Notes: a model not told the origin generated them from the letters alone. 12,490 bases of DNA from Candidatus Omnitrophota bacterium (GCA_028702395.1 JAQVOV010000039.1:1-12490); one strand, 5' to 3'. Counted from the stretch's first letter, positions 1 through 4,720 are shown. Made by a program: numbers and translations.

Positions 1-1032
1 ATCCCAAAAAATATGCCCTCTATAACCTTCCCCGCTCAAGGTTTTTGCGCCTATACTGGACATGCCATTATCATCCAAAGAACATATCAATAAATGATAT
101 AAATTGAATCTGAACGTTCGCTGAAGGCCTTTTTCCCCTTTTATAATGACGTCTGCCCTTTCCCACCTTTTACTCCATGAATACATGTTTTCATCAAGAA
201 GATCTTCAAACCCTGTTTTAACACATTCCTCTATTTTTTCTTTAACATGTTTTTTCAAACTCCAATTGTCTTTTCTATGTTTTGAACTCAACGCAAAATA
301 CTTCGTTAAACATGCGGTTTGACCTTTATTCAATCTTATTTCTATATGTTCATCATTAGAAAACCATGTTTTACTGCCAACTTGGACCTGTAATGTATGT
401 GCATATGCTATTTGCAAACAACTATTTAAGGTCTCGACTTTAGCAAAGCTTTTTGCTTCTTTTTCAGATGTATCTATTTCTCTTATAATAAAATGTCTGT
501 TTTTACCTTCCTCAATACCGCTAACATTAAAAACATCCATATCAATATCACTACTTACTGAAAGAATAATGTTCTTTTCTTGCGCTGTTACGTATGCACG
601 CATTACACATATGTTCTTATTAGCCATACTTATAAATCTGACTGACTGATAATCTATTATCCCGCTTGTAACAGTTTTATATCTGGTTTTTCTCAGCAAA
701 AGACCGTGCTGCATATTAAGAAACTGTTTATGAGAAGAGTGCGGCATAATAGAAACATCCAGTTTTTCACCTTTAACAGCTAATCGCATTGAAACTGGGT
801 TTGGAAGATTTACAAGATCTTCAACCTTTGAAGATGATCTATCATAAACACCTGCCATATATGTTCCAGGATGTGCATTTTCTGGTCTTTCTTCCAGCAT
901 TGCCCTTGTACAAAAATATCCATTGCCTATAGAAAGCTGTGTTTCCCTTACATTGATCAAACTAGGATCAAAGCCATTGCATTCAATGGTCCAATCTTTA
1001 TCAGCCATATATTTTTCCAGATAATTTCTCAT
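1..1032 (-). CDS. GH65 family disaccharide phosphorylase, N-terminal 344 residues (3' end outside window)
   Basis: Read on the minus strand from an ATG at 1032, the frame stays open for 344 codons to the window edge. Residues ~10-270 fit the N-terminal beta-sandwich domain of glycoside hydrolase family 65. The (alpha/alpha)6 catalytic barrel then begins: R-F-N-L-Y-H-L at 308-314 and the family hallmark A-K-T-L-S-G-E-G-Y-R-G-H-I-F-W-D at 329-344. Family members (maltose, trehalose, kojibiose and nigerose phosphorylases) cleave an alpha-glucobiose with inorganic phosphate, giving glucose and beta-glucose 1-phosphate in the cytoplasm. The hallmark wording reminds me most of kojibiose-type enzymes, but the substrate cannot be fixed. 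The catalytic Glu lies further on, outside the window. The start codon overlaps the stop of the upstream beta-phosphoglucomutase gene (ATGA), implying translational coupling and supporting a phosphorylase rather than a hydrolase. The gene is partial because of the window edge, not visibly broken. Confidence 0.93.
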   Translation of the reverse strand, partial: MRNYLEKYMADKDWTIECNGFDPSLINVRETQLSIGNGYFCTRAMLEERPENAHPGTYMAGVYDRSSSKVEDLVNLPNPVSMRLAVKGEKLDVSIMPHSSHKQFLNMQHGLLLRKTRYKTVTSGIIDYQSVRFISMANKNICVMRAYVTAQEKNIILSVSSDIDMDVFNVSGIEEGKNRHFIIREIDTSEKEAKSFAKVETLNSCLQIAYAHTLQVQVGSKTWFSNDEHIEIRLNKGQTACLTKYFALSSKHRKDNWSLKKHVKEKIEECVKTGFEDLLDENMYSWSKRWERADVIIKGEKGLQRTFRFNLYHLLICSLDDNGMSSIGAKTLSGEGYRGHIFWD

Positions 1033-1673
1033 ATAAGTTGTCTCATTTGTTCTACTGTTATTTTTGATAGATCTGAAACTACAATATCTGCTTTATTCAA
1101 TCTTGCTGGATCATTATATCTATCTATACCAATAGCTTTCATCCCTGCATTTTTTACAGCATCGATCCCTAAAATAGCATCTTCAATACCTATACATTCT
1201 TGAGACTTTAGATCCATATTTTTTACTGCTTTAAGAAATATCTCAGGATGCGGTTTGCCATTTTTAATATCTTTACCGCTAACAACTGTATCAATATCTT
1301 TTAAAAGATCTATTTTTTCAAGTATCATCTTACAACTTTTACTTGAAGAAATAACACCTATTTTTACGTTCTCTTTTTTAAGTTTTTTTATAAGCACTAT
1401 CGCATCATCGTATATATCAATGCCTTGAGATGAAATTTTTTCAAGAAAATATTTTTCTTTTTTACTTGCAGCTTCAACTATCTGGTTTTCTTTAAGATGA
1501 GAAAGGACATTACGTGCACCATCATTACGAACAATGCCATCAACCTTTTGTTTGTATATCTCAAAATCAAAATAAACTCCATATTCATCGAACATTTTTT
1601 TCCATGCCGCATAATGGAGTTTAACAGTATCAACAACAACACCATCAAGATCAAATATAACGGCTTTTAGCAT
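1029..1673 (-). CDS. pgmB: beta-phosphoglucomutase, HAD superfamily
   Basis: This 214-residue protein has the length and residues of beta-phosphoglucomutase, which interconverts beta-glucose 1-phosphate and glucose 6-phosphate. HAD motif I is D8-L-D10-G-V, where Asp8 is the expected phosphorylated nucleophile and Asp10 the acid/base. T16 and H20 match positions important in the Lactococcus enzyme. Motif II is S109-S-S-K112, the motif III lysine is K140 in G-K-P-H-P, and the metal-binding pair is E164-D165 in G-I-E-D-A. The cap domain is residues ~15-85. The ATG at 1673 has GAGG eight bases upstream and a good promoter at 1698-1725. The stop overlaps the GH65 start by 4 bp, so the two form an operon in which the mutase consumes the phosphorylase product. 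The alternative, a generic HAD sugar phosphatase, is unlikely given this partner. Confidence 0.93.
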   Translation of the reverse strand: MLKAVIFDLDGVVVDTVKLHYAAWKKMFDEYGVYFDFEIYKQKVDGIVRNDGARNVLSHLKENQIVEAASKKEKYFLEKISSQGIDIYDDAIVLIKKLKKENVKIGVISSSKSCKMILEKIDLLKDIDTVVSGKDIKNGKPHPEIFLKAVKNMDLKSQECIGIEDAILGIDAVKNAGMKAIGIDRYNDPARLNKADIVVSDLSKITVEQMRQLI

Positions 1674-1697
1674 ATAATTACCTCACTATATAATACT

Positions 1698-1725
1698 ATT
1701 ATATAGCAAAAAGCTGAAGTGTAAA
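1698..1725 (-). promoter_or_regulatory. sigma-70 promoter for pgmB-GH65 operon
   Basis: On the minus strand a -35 TTTACA (1725-1720) and a -10 TATAAT (1703-1698) are separated by 16 bases. The start of pgmB is 25 bases further on, with a GAGG ribosome site between. It is divergent from the tRNA-Met promoter. Confidence 0.7.
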
Positions 1726-1747
1726 TGATTATATTGCCCGTTCATAT

Positions 1748-1774
1748 GTAGAGGCAAATAAATTTTCGCCCTAC
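1748..1774. repeat. REP-like palindrome, degenerate copy 1
   Basis: A 27-base imperfect palindrome begins GTAGAGGC and ends CGCCCTAC with an A/T centre. It resembles the better-preserved copies at 6670 and 11965. It sits in the divergent gap between pgmB and tRNA-Met. Confidence 0.5.
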
Positions 1775-1783
1775 TAAAACCTA

Positions 1784-1812
1784 TTGACATTGAATATGTA
1801 TTATGATATATT
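1784..1812 (+). promoter_or_regulatory. sigma-70 promoter for tRNA-Met
   Basis: A perfect -35 TTGACA (1784-1789) and a -10 TATATT (1807-1812) are spaced 17 bases apart. Transcription would start near 1819, a few bases before the mature tRNA 5' end at 1825. Confidence 0.75.
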
Positions 1813-1824
1813 TACATCTCATTT

Positions 1825-1901
1825 GGCGGGGTAGCTCAGTTGGTTAGAGCACACGGCTCATACCCGTGTTGTCGCCGGTTCGAGCCCGGCCCCCGCTACC
1901 A
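1825..1901 (+). tRNA. tRNA-Met (CAT), elongator type
   Basis: This is a 77-base cloverleaf with the CCA end encoded. The acceptor stem is GGCGGGG/CCCCGCT with a G-U first pair. The D arm is GCTCAGTTGGTTAGAGC, the anticodon stem-loop is CACGG-CTCATAC-CCGTG, and the T arm is GCCGG-TTCGAGC-CCGGC. The anticodon is CAT. The initiator hallmarks (unpaired base 1-72 and three G-C pairs next to the anticodon loop) are absent, so it is an elongator. A lysidine-modified tRNA-Ile2 also has a CAT gene sequence and cannot be fully excluded, but the body looks Met-like. Confidence 0.93.
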
Positions 1902-1905
1902 AAAT

Positions 1906-1937
1906 AAAAAGACATTTCCCATTGGAAATGTCTTTTT
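1906..1937 (+). terminator. intrinsic terminator after tRNA-Met
   Basis: A 14-bp perfect stem (AAAAAGACATTTCC at 1906-1919 and its complement at 1924-1937) has a 4-base loop and ends in a T run. It lies 4 bases after the tRNA CCA end. The A run on the other side could make it bidirectional. Confidence 0.85.
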
Positions 1938-1956
1938 ATTATATAAGTTTATTATG

Positions 1957-1993
1957 ACAGTCCTGAACTTGCCAAAGGCAAGTTCAGGACTGT
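1957..1993. repeat. perfect 17-bp hairpin after small gene A
   Basis: ACAGTCCTGAACTTGCC (1957-1973) is followed by AAA and then its exact reverse complement (1977-1993). It ends 7 bases beyond the stop of gene A on the minus strand. There is no clean T run, so it is either an mRNA 3' stabiliser or weak terminator, or a mobile palindrome. The stem wording is unrelated to the GTAGGGGC palindromes. Confidence 0.8.
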
Positions 1994-2000
1994 AAATGGT

Positions 2001-2219
2001 TTATGAAGGCATTGCTGCTGCTGTACCTACGGAAAACTTAGAATACCTACCAATCGCTATAGTACCTCTAACTGAAGTAAGACAACCAGGCATGACTGAA
2101 CCCCCATTAAGACAAACAGTTCCCTGAAAATAACCACCTGCTACTTTACAAACTTCTAAAACAGCTTGTTCAGGATCAAGTACAATGGATTTTATTTTTG
2201 GTTGTGTATATTTTTTCAT
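2001..2219 (-). CDS. small three-cysteine paralogue A (RiPP-precursor-like), 72 aa
   Basis: I do not recognise a named family. Residues 1-31 carry the shared block of this locus: P7-K-I-K, L14-D-P-E-Q-A-V-L, V23-C24-K and G28-G-Y-F. Cysteines are at 24, 36 and 46, followed by V-R-G at 50-52, and the chain ends M-P-S. There is no signal peptide, membrane segment or known enzyme motif. Five similar genes lie upstream on the same strand. Comparing codons 7-25 with gene E, eight codons differ synonymously and only three change a residue (K/R, A/S, V/I), so the leader-like block is translated and under purifying selection. No strong ribosome site is seen before the ATG. My inference is a precursor peptide with an N-terminal recognition block and a variable core. 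A small structural or disulfide protein is the main alternative. Confidence 0.78.
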   Translation of the reverse strand: MKKYTQPKIKSIVLDPEQAVLEVCKVAGGYFQGTVCLNGGSVMPGCLTSVRGTIAIGRYSKFSVGTAAAMPS

Positions 2220-2273
2220 TTGGTCTTTAATATTTGCATTGCATAATTATTTAAGTATATTTCTGTTTAGGCG

Positions 2274-2301
2274 GTAGGGGCAATTCATGAATTGCCCCTA
2301 C
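2274..2301. repeat. REP-like perfect 28-bp palindrome, copy 2
   Basis: GTAGGGGCAATTCA is followed directly by its exact reverse complement. The outer GTAGGGGC/GCCCCTAC arms are those of the other copies, while the centre differs (AATTCATGAATT). It lies between small genes A and B. Confidence 0.85.
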
Positions 2302-2341
2302 AAAAACCACTTATTCCTGAAGCTTCACATCTTTATCCTGT

Positions 2342-2560
2342 TTAACTTCCTTGTGAACTCCACTCAAAGTCACTTAAATTGTCAGCTTCATAAGCCTTCC
2401 CACGTACAGTTAAACCACAAACAGCTCTACCTGTCTGTCCTGTCTGACAAATATTGCCGGCAGTCACAAAATATGCCCCGCCAACTTTACACACTTGTAA
2501 CACAGTTTGCTCAGCATCAAGTTTAACTGCTCTTATTTTGGGTTGAAGGTATTTTTTCAT
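2342..2560 (-). CDS. small three-cysteine paralogue B (RiPP-precursor-like), 72 aa
   Basis: Unnamed family, same build as gene A. The conserved block runs from P7-K-I-R through L14-D-A-E-Q-T-V-L and V23-C24-K to G27-G-A-Y-F31. Cysteines are at 24, 38 and 48, with nine residues between the second and third as in gene A. T-V-R-G follows at 51-54, and the end is Q-G-S. The core between cysteines is rich in Gly, Thr and Gln and shares almost nothing with the other paralogues. Unlike A, C, D and E it has a recognisable ribosome site, GGAG about ten bases before the ATG. The upstream gap holds a composite AT-rich repeat also found before recO. Function is unknown; precursor peptide is an inference. 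Confidence 0.78.
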   Translation of the reverse strand: MKKYLQPKIRAVKLDAEQTVLQVCKVGGAYFVTAGNICQTGQTGRAVCGLTVRGKAYEADNLSDFEWSSQGS

Positions 2561-2576
2561 TGTCGCGTTGCTCCAA

Positions 2577-2690
2577 GGAAAAAGGTAAAAGTAAAAAGTA
2601 AAAAATCTAAAATATCATGGTGAAATCATGTTGAAAATATTATTAAGAACTTTCCACAGGCTAAGGTCTAAAGGCTAATAGCTAATAACT
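2577..2690. repeat. composite low-complexity repeat, copy 1
   Basis: Two simple-repeat blocks lie about 45 bases apart: GGTAAAAGTAAAAAG-type sequence (2584-2610) and a TTCCACAGGCTAA block followed by 7-base GGCTAAT/AGCTAAT words (2645-2690). The same two blocks recur in the same order at 11898-12052, where a palindrome lies between them. Confidence 0.65.
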
Positions 2691-2710
2691 TGTTTCTATT
2701 ATACCACACT

Positions 2711-2730
2711 ACACACACACACACACACAC
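2711..2730. repeat. (AC)10 dinucleotide microsatellite
   Basis: Ten perfect AC units lie 20 bases beyond the end of small gene C and about 150 bases before the start of gene B. Such tracts slip easily in bacteria. Confidence 0.95.
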
Positions 2731-2749
2731 AATTATTTCTTGAATAATT

Positions 2750-2986
2750 CTAGGAGTTCATTGTATCTTGCTCTGTCACTTCCCATAAAACTACGATAGC
2801 AGCTCTTTTAGCTCCTGCTGTATCACAAACCATGGGATTCATAGTAGGACCGCCTCCATTATATAAACACAAAGTAGTTGCCCCAACTCCCTCAAAATAT
2901 GCGCCATCAGCTTTACAAACATTTACTACTGCTTGGCGTTGATCAAGTTCTATTGCTTTTATTTTTGGTTTTATGTAAGTTTTCAT
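2750..2986 (-). CDS. small three-cysteine paralogue C (RiPP-precursor-like), 78 aa
   Basis: Unnamed family. The N-terminal block is P7-K-I-K-A-I-E-L-D, Q18-A-V-V-N-V-C24-K and D27-G-A-Y-F31. Cysteines are at 24, 40 and 54, with thirteen residues between the second and third as in gene E. A K-R pair at 60-61 replaces the usual K/R-G. It ends T-M-N-S, the only copy with Asn before the final Ser. It is the longest copy; its tail carries a hydrophobic A-A-I-V-V-L-W stretch too short to be a membrane span. No ribosome site is evident before the ATG at 2986; an AT-rich TAATAT lies only 4 bases upstream, which might be a -10 of a near-leaderless transcript, but no convincing -35 accompanies it. Confidence 0.75.
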   Translation of the reverse strand: MKTYIKPKIKAIELDQRQAVVNVCKADGAYFEGVGATTLCLYNGGGPTMNPMVCDTAGAKRAAIVVLWEVTEQDTMNS

Positions 2987-3042
2987 AAATATATTAGCAA
3001 CGAAGTAAAAGTACTAAAGGAATACTACCTTCGTATCTATTT

Positions 3043-3267
3043 TTATGATCCTGGGGTATAAGTTTCTACTGTCAGCGATACAGACGCTACAGTTGCCCCT
3101 TTAAAACCTGCACTGCACATACTCTGAGCATACATTGTTCCTTCGAATACACACATTGAAAACATAGACATCCAAACAGCACCTGAGGCCTTACAAACTT
3201 GCAATACTGCCTGTTTAGGATCTAAATAGACTTTTTTTATTATAGGCATATTATATATTTTTTTCAT
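3043..3267 (-). CDS. small three-cysteine paralogue D (RiPP-precursor-like), 74 aa
   Basis: Unnamed family and the most divergent copy. It has one extra residue before the proline (P8-I-I-K-K), then L15-D-P-K-Q-A-V-L-Q-V-C25-K. The usual G-A-Y-F is replaced by G-A-V-W at 29-32. Cysteines are at 25, 39 and 51, followed by F-K-G at 55-57, and the end is T-P-G-S. The core is Met- and Ser-rich and the tail has many Thr, Ser and Val residues. A near-consensus promoter lies so close to the ATG that the transcript should be leaderless, in line with the lack of a ribosome site. The ATG at 3267 is the only start consistent with the family. Confidence 0.76.
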   Translation of the reverse strand: MKKIYNMPIIKKVYLDPKQAVLQVCKASGAVWMSMFSMCVFEGTMYAQSMCSAGFKGATVASVSLTVETYTPGS

Positions 3268-3272
3268 ACTTT

Positions 3273-3301
3273 ATTATATAATAAATTTCTATGCTTTTCA
3301 A
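3273..3301 (-). promoter_or_regulatory. sigma-70 promoter abutting gene D (leaderless mRNA predicted)
   Basis: On the minus strand, -35 TTGAAA (3301-3296), a 17-base spacer and a perfect -10 TATAAT (3278-3273) are followed by only five bases before the ATG at 3267. A normal start 6-8 bases after the -10 would fall on or next to the ATG. Confidence 0.72.
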
Positions 3302-3419
3302 GATTTCTTAGAAATAATAGTGGGAAAAGGAATAGACATCTTTTGTTACTAAATTTAAAGAAACATGCAAAAAAGGACATCGGTAAAGATAGTATAGATA
3401 ACCTATTTCGTGGAATCTA

Positions 3420-3653
3420 CTATGAAGGCATTGTATTTGCTTCATAAAACAAAGTACCACCATCAGTCATTCTAGATTGTCCTTTTACTGAATTTATGCA
3501 AGTTGCAGAAATAGGATTAGTAAAAACAGGCAAACTTATACAACCTTGTGCAAAAGTTCCAAAATACAAACCTCCAATTTTACAAATCTCCAATACAGAT
3601 TGTTCTGGATCAAGAACGATTGATCTAATTTTTGGTTTTGTATAACTTTTCAT
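3420..3653 (-). CDS. small three-cysteine paralogue E (RiPP-precursor-like), 77 aa
   Basis: Unnamed family, and the nearest relative of gene A in its N-terminal block: P7-K-I-R-S-I-V-L-D-P-E-Q-S-V-L-E-I-C24-K, then G27-G-L-Y-F31. Cysteines are at 24, 38 and 52, with thirteen residues between the last two. S-V-K-G follows the third cysteine, and the end is T-M-P-S, almost as in gene A. The middle and tail are otherwise unlike A, showing a conserved head and a shuffled or fast-changing body. A (TTTC)6 tract on this strand ends about 16 bases before the ATG, overlapping where a -35 element would be expected, so expression may vary with repeat number. No ribosome site is visible. Confidence 0.77.
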   Translation of the reverse strand: MKSYTKPKIRSIVLDPEQSVLEICKIGGLYFGTFAQGCISLPVFTNPISATCINSVKGQSRMTDGGTLFYEANTMPS

Positions 3654-3669
3654 AAATTAAATATATCAT

Positions 3670-3693
3670 AAAGAAAGAAAGAAAGAAAGAAAG
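3670..3693. repeat. (AAAG)6 tetranucleotide tract upstream of gene E
   Basis: Six perfect AAAG units (TTTC on the coding strand of gene E), followed by AAA. A TATGAT -10-like word (3670-3665) directly abuts the tract, so the tract occupies the spacer/-35 region of the presumed promoter of gene E. Confidence 0.93.
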
Positions 3694-3710
3694 AAAATCG
3701 TTTTTTTTAT

Positions 3711-3737
3711 GTAGGAGCGAAAAAAATCGCACCTCAC
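3711..3737. repeat. REP-like palindrome, degenerate copy 3
   Basis: A 27-base imperfect palindrome runs from GTAGGAGCGA to TCGCACCTCAC with an A-rich centre. It lies between the GIY-YIG gene and the AAAG tract. Confidence 0.6.
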
Positions 3738-3755
3738 TTGAAGAGAAAAAATTGG

Positions 3756-4034
3756 CTAATCATGTGAAATACTAAGTCTTTTAAGTTTCTCTTTATCTCC
3801 ATTTATTAATGCTAGCTTCTTTTTTCGAGTCCACCGTTTTATCTGTTCTTCACGTTTACTAGCTTGTGAACGATCAGGATATTGTTCTTGATAAAGCAGG
3901 TTAACAGGTCTATATGCGCTGGTAAAGTTTCCACCTTTACCTTTGTTATGTTCTGATACCCTGCGATTAACATCAGTAGTTATACCAGTGTATAGAGAAT
4001 TATTGTTGCATTGGACTATATATACAAAATACAT
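3756..4034 (-). CDS. GIY-YIG domain protein (YhbQ/UPF0213-like small endonuclease-type)
   Basis: A 92-residue single-domain protein. The first beta-hairpin shows V4-Y-I-V-Q-C and L14-Y-T-G, equivalents of the GIY and YIG motifs. R24/R25 supplies the conserved arginine, and E62/E63 in K-R-E-E-Q-I-K-R-W is the position of the metal-binding glutamate. Lys and Arg dominate the C-terminal third. Length matches the stand-alone UPF0213 type, whose biological role is poorly defined; nuclease activity on nucleic acid is known or presumed for some relatives. The ATG at 4034 has a strong AGGAG site six bases upstream. It sits inside the small-peptide array, between genes E and F, next to tRNA-Arg. These small genes are common in bacteria and scattered by transfer, so a link to the array is not assumed. 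Confidence 0.88.
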   Translation of the reverse strand: MYFVYIVQCNNNSLYTGITTDVNRRVSEHNKGKGGNFTSAYRPVNLLYQEQYPDRSQASKREEQIKRWTRKKKLALINGDKEKLKRLSISHD

Positions 4035-4044
4035 AAAGCTCTCC

Positions 4045-4090
4045 TGCCCTTCGACGCACTCAGCACTTCGTGCTTCGTTTGCTCAGGGCA
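4045..4090. repeat. imperfect inverted repeat TGCCCT...AGGGCA
   Basis: Outer arms TGCCCT (4045-4050) and AGGGCA (4085-4090) flank an inner hairpin AGCAC-TTC-GTGCT (4062-4074). CCTTCGAC/CTCAGGG wording of this kind resembles dispersed intergenic palindromes I know from other bacterial genomes. It lies in the GIY-YIG upstream region, and its last two bases begin the next inverted repeat. Confidence 0.55.
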
Positions 4091-4160
4091 TGGTTCGACT
4101 ATTAATGGTGAGCAAGCAAAATTCTCTCCTTTCGGAGAGAATTTTGCGCGTCGAACCATG
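4089..4160. repeat. nested inverted repeat reaching into the tRNA-Arg 3' end
   Basis: Outer arms CATGGTTCGAC (4089-4099) and GTCGAACCATG (4150-4160) are perfect complements. The right arm includes the last two bases of the CCA end of tRNA-Arg. Inside is the 14-bp terminator-like hairpin at 4116-4147. Confidence 0.8.
4116..4147 (-). terminator. terminator-like hairpin after tRNA-Arg
   Basis: A 14-bp perfect stem, GCAAAATTCTCTCC (4116-4129) and its complement (4134-4147), has a TTTC loop (GAAA on the minus strand). Each arm carries a run of four A or T. It is 11 bases beyond the tRNA CCA end on the minus strand, so it probably ends the tRNA-Arg transcript. Confidence 0.7.
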
Positions 4161-4235
4161 GTACGCCTGCCCCGAATCGAACGGGGGGCCTATTCCTTAG
4201 GAGGGAATCGCTCTATCCTACTGAGCTACAGGCGC
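4159..4235 (-). tRNA. tRNA-Arg (CCT)
   Basis: This is a 77-base cloverleaf on the minus strand with encoded CCA. The acceptor stem is GCGCCTG/CAGGCGT with a G-U first pair. The D arm is GCTCAGTAGGATAGAGC, the anticodon stem-loop is ATTCC-CTCCTAA-GGAAT, and the T arm is CCCCG-TTCGATT-CGGGG. Anticodon CCT reads AGG arginine codons. tRNA genes of this kind are common integration targets, but no integrase is visible here. Confidence 0.94.
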
Positions 4236-4237
4236 AA

Positions 4238-4424
4238 ATATGTAATGAGTCTTGAGTACTGTGTCAGTGGGTCTTGTGTCTGATGTGGAATTCTAAATTC
4301 TAGTTTCACTCAAAAAACACAATACGCTCAGACACATAACTCTAGACAAAGAAATTATTTGTCCGATAATAATACCAAATATATGATGTTATGTAAAGAA
4401 GGATTTTTTATGGGTCGCTATGAA
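4238..4424. repeat. degenerate inverted-repeat element, copy R1
   Basis: The left part (4246-4280, GTCTTGAG...TGTGTCAG...TCTTGTGTC) is an imperfect inverted copy of the part right of the centre (4310-4352). The centre is GAATTCTAAATTCTAG near 4288. About 70 further bases (to ~4424, with CGATAATAAT, AAATATATG and GGATTTTT words) are also shared with R2. It fills the gap between tRNA-Arg and gene F and contains no gene. Confidence 0.65.
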
Positions 4425-4474
4425 GCGTAAATGAATAAAATTGTTATAGATATTTAATTGTAAAATTTATATTG

Positions 4475-4696
4475 TTATGATGGCGCAGATCCTTGCTCTC
4501 CATTGTCTGTGCCTAGTGTTGCTGCTCCTTTAGCTAACGCAGTTGATGGACAAGCAGGAAAACCTTGTAATCCAATATACTTACACATTGTTCCTGCCAT
4601 ATACATATATGCGCCACCAATAGAACATACTGCTAATATAGCCTGCTTTGCATTAAGTCTTATTGCTTTTATTTTAGGCCTAATATACTTTTTCAT
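4475..4696 (-). CDS. small three-cysteine paralogue F (RiPP-precursor-like), 73 aa
   Basis: Unnamed family, separated from genes A-E by the GIY-YIG gene and tRNA-Arg. The N-terminal block is P7-K-I-K-A-I-R-L-N-A-K-Q-A-I-L-A-V-C24-S, then G27-G-A-Y. It is the only copy with Ser instead of Lys after the first cysteine and Asn instead of Asp in the L-D-P-E-Q core. Cysteines are at 24, 38 and 49, followed by A-K-G at 56-58, and the end is S-A-P-S. The tail is Gly- and Ala-rich. It has an AAAGG ribosome site seven bases before the ATG and its own promoter (TTGTAT-N17-TAAAAT). It is bracketed by the two copies of a ~180-bp degenerate repeat, as if moved or duplicated as a cassette. Confidence 0.77.
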   Translation of the reverse strand: MKKYIRPKIKAIRLNAKQAILAVCSIGGAYMYMAGTMCKYIGLQGFPACPSTALAKGAATLGTDNGEQGSAPS

Positions 4697-4720
4697 TAAG
4701 ATACCTTTCTTGTATTATTT

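Noticed and set aside
871..1203. Open frame of 110 codons on the plus strand
   Set aside because: It is antisense to the GH65 and beta-phosphoglucomutase genes, which show clear family motifs; its translation has no recognisable domain.
1825..1901. CAT tRNA as initiator tRNA-fMet
   Set aside because: Bases 1 and 72 can pair (G-U), and the anticodon stem lacks the three consecutive G-C pairs of initiators.
2577..2690. GGCTAAT-type and AAAAGTA-type repeats as a CRISPR array
   Set aside because: Units are 7 bases or shorter with no unique spacers of even length, and no cas gene is visible.
3354..3434. Short plus-strand frame ending K-D-S-I-D-N-L-F-R-G-I-Y-Y-E-G, considered as a gene remnant
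   Set aside because: It is under 30 codons, has no start or ribosome site, and partly overlaps gene E antisense; not enough to call a pseudogene.
4239..4267. CTGACA-N17-TACATA as a tRNA-Arg promoter
   Set aside because: The -10 is a poor match and lies only 4 bases from the mature tRNA 5' end, so the start would fall inside the tRNA.
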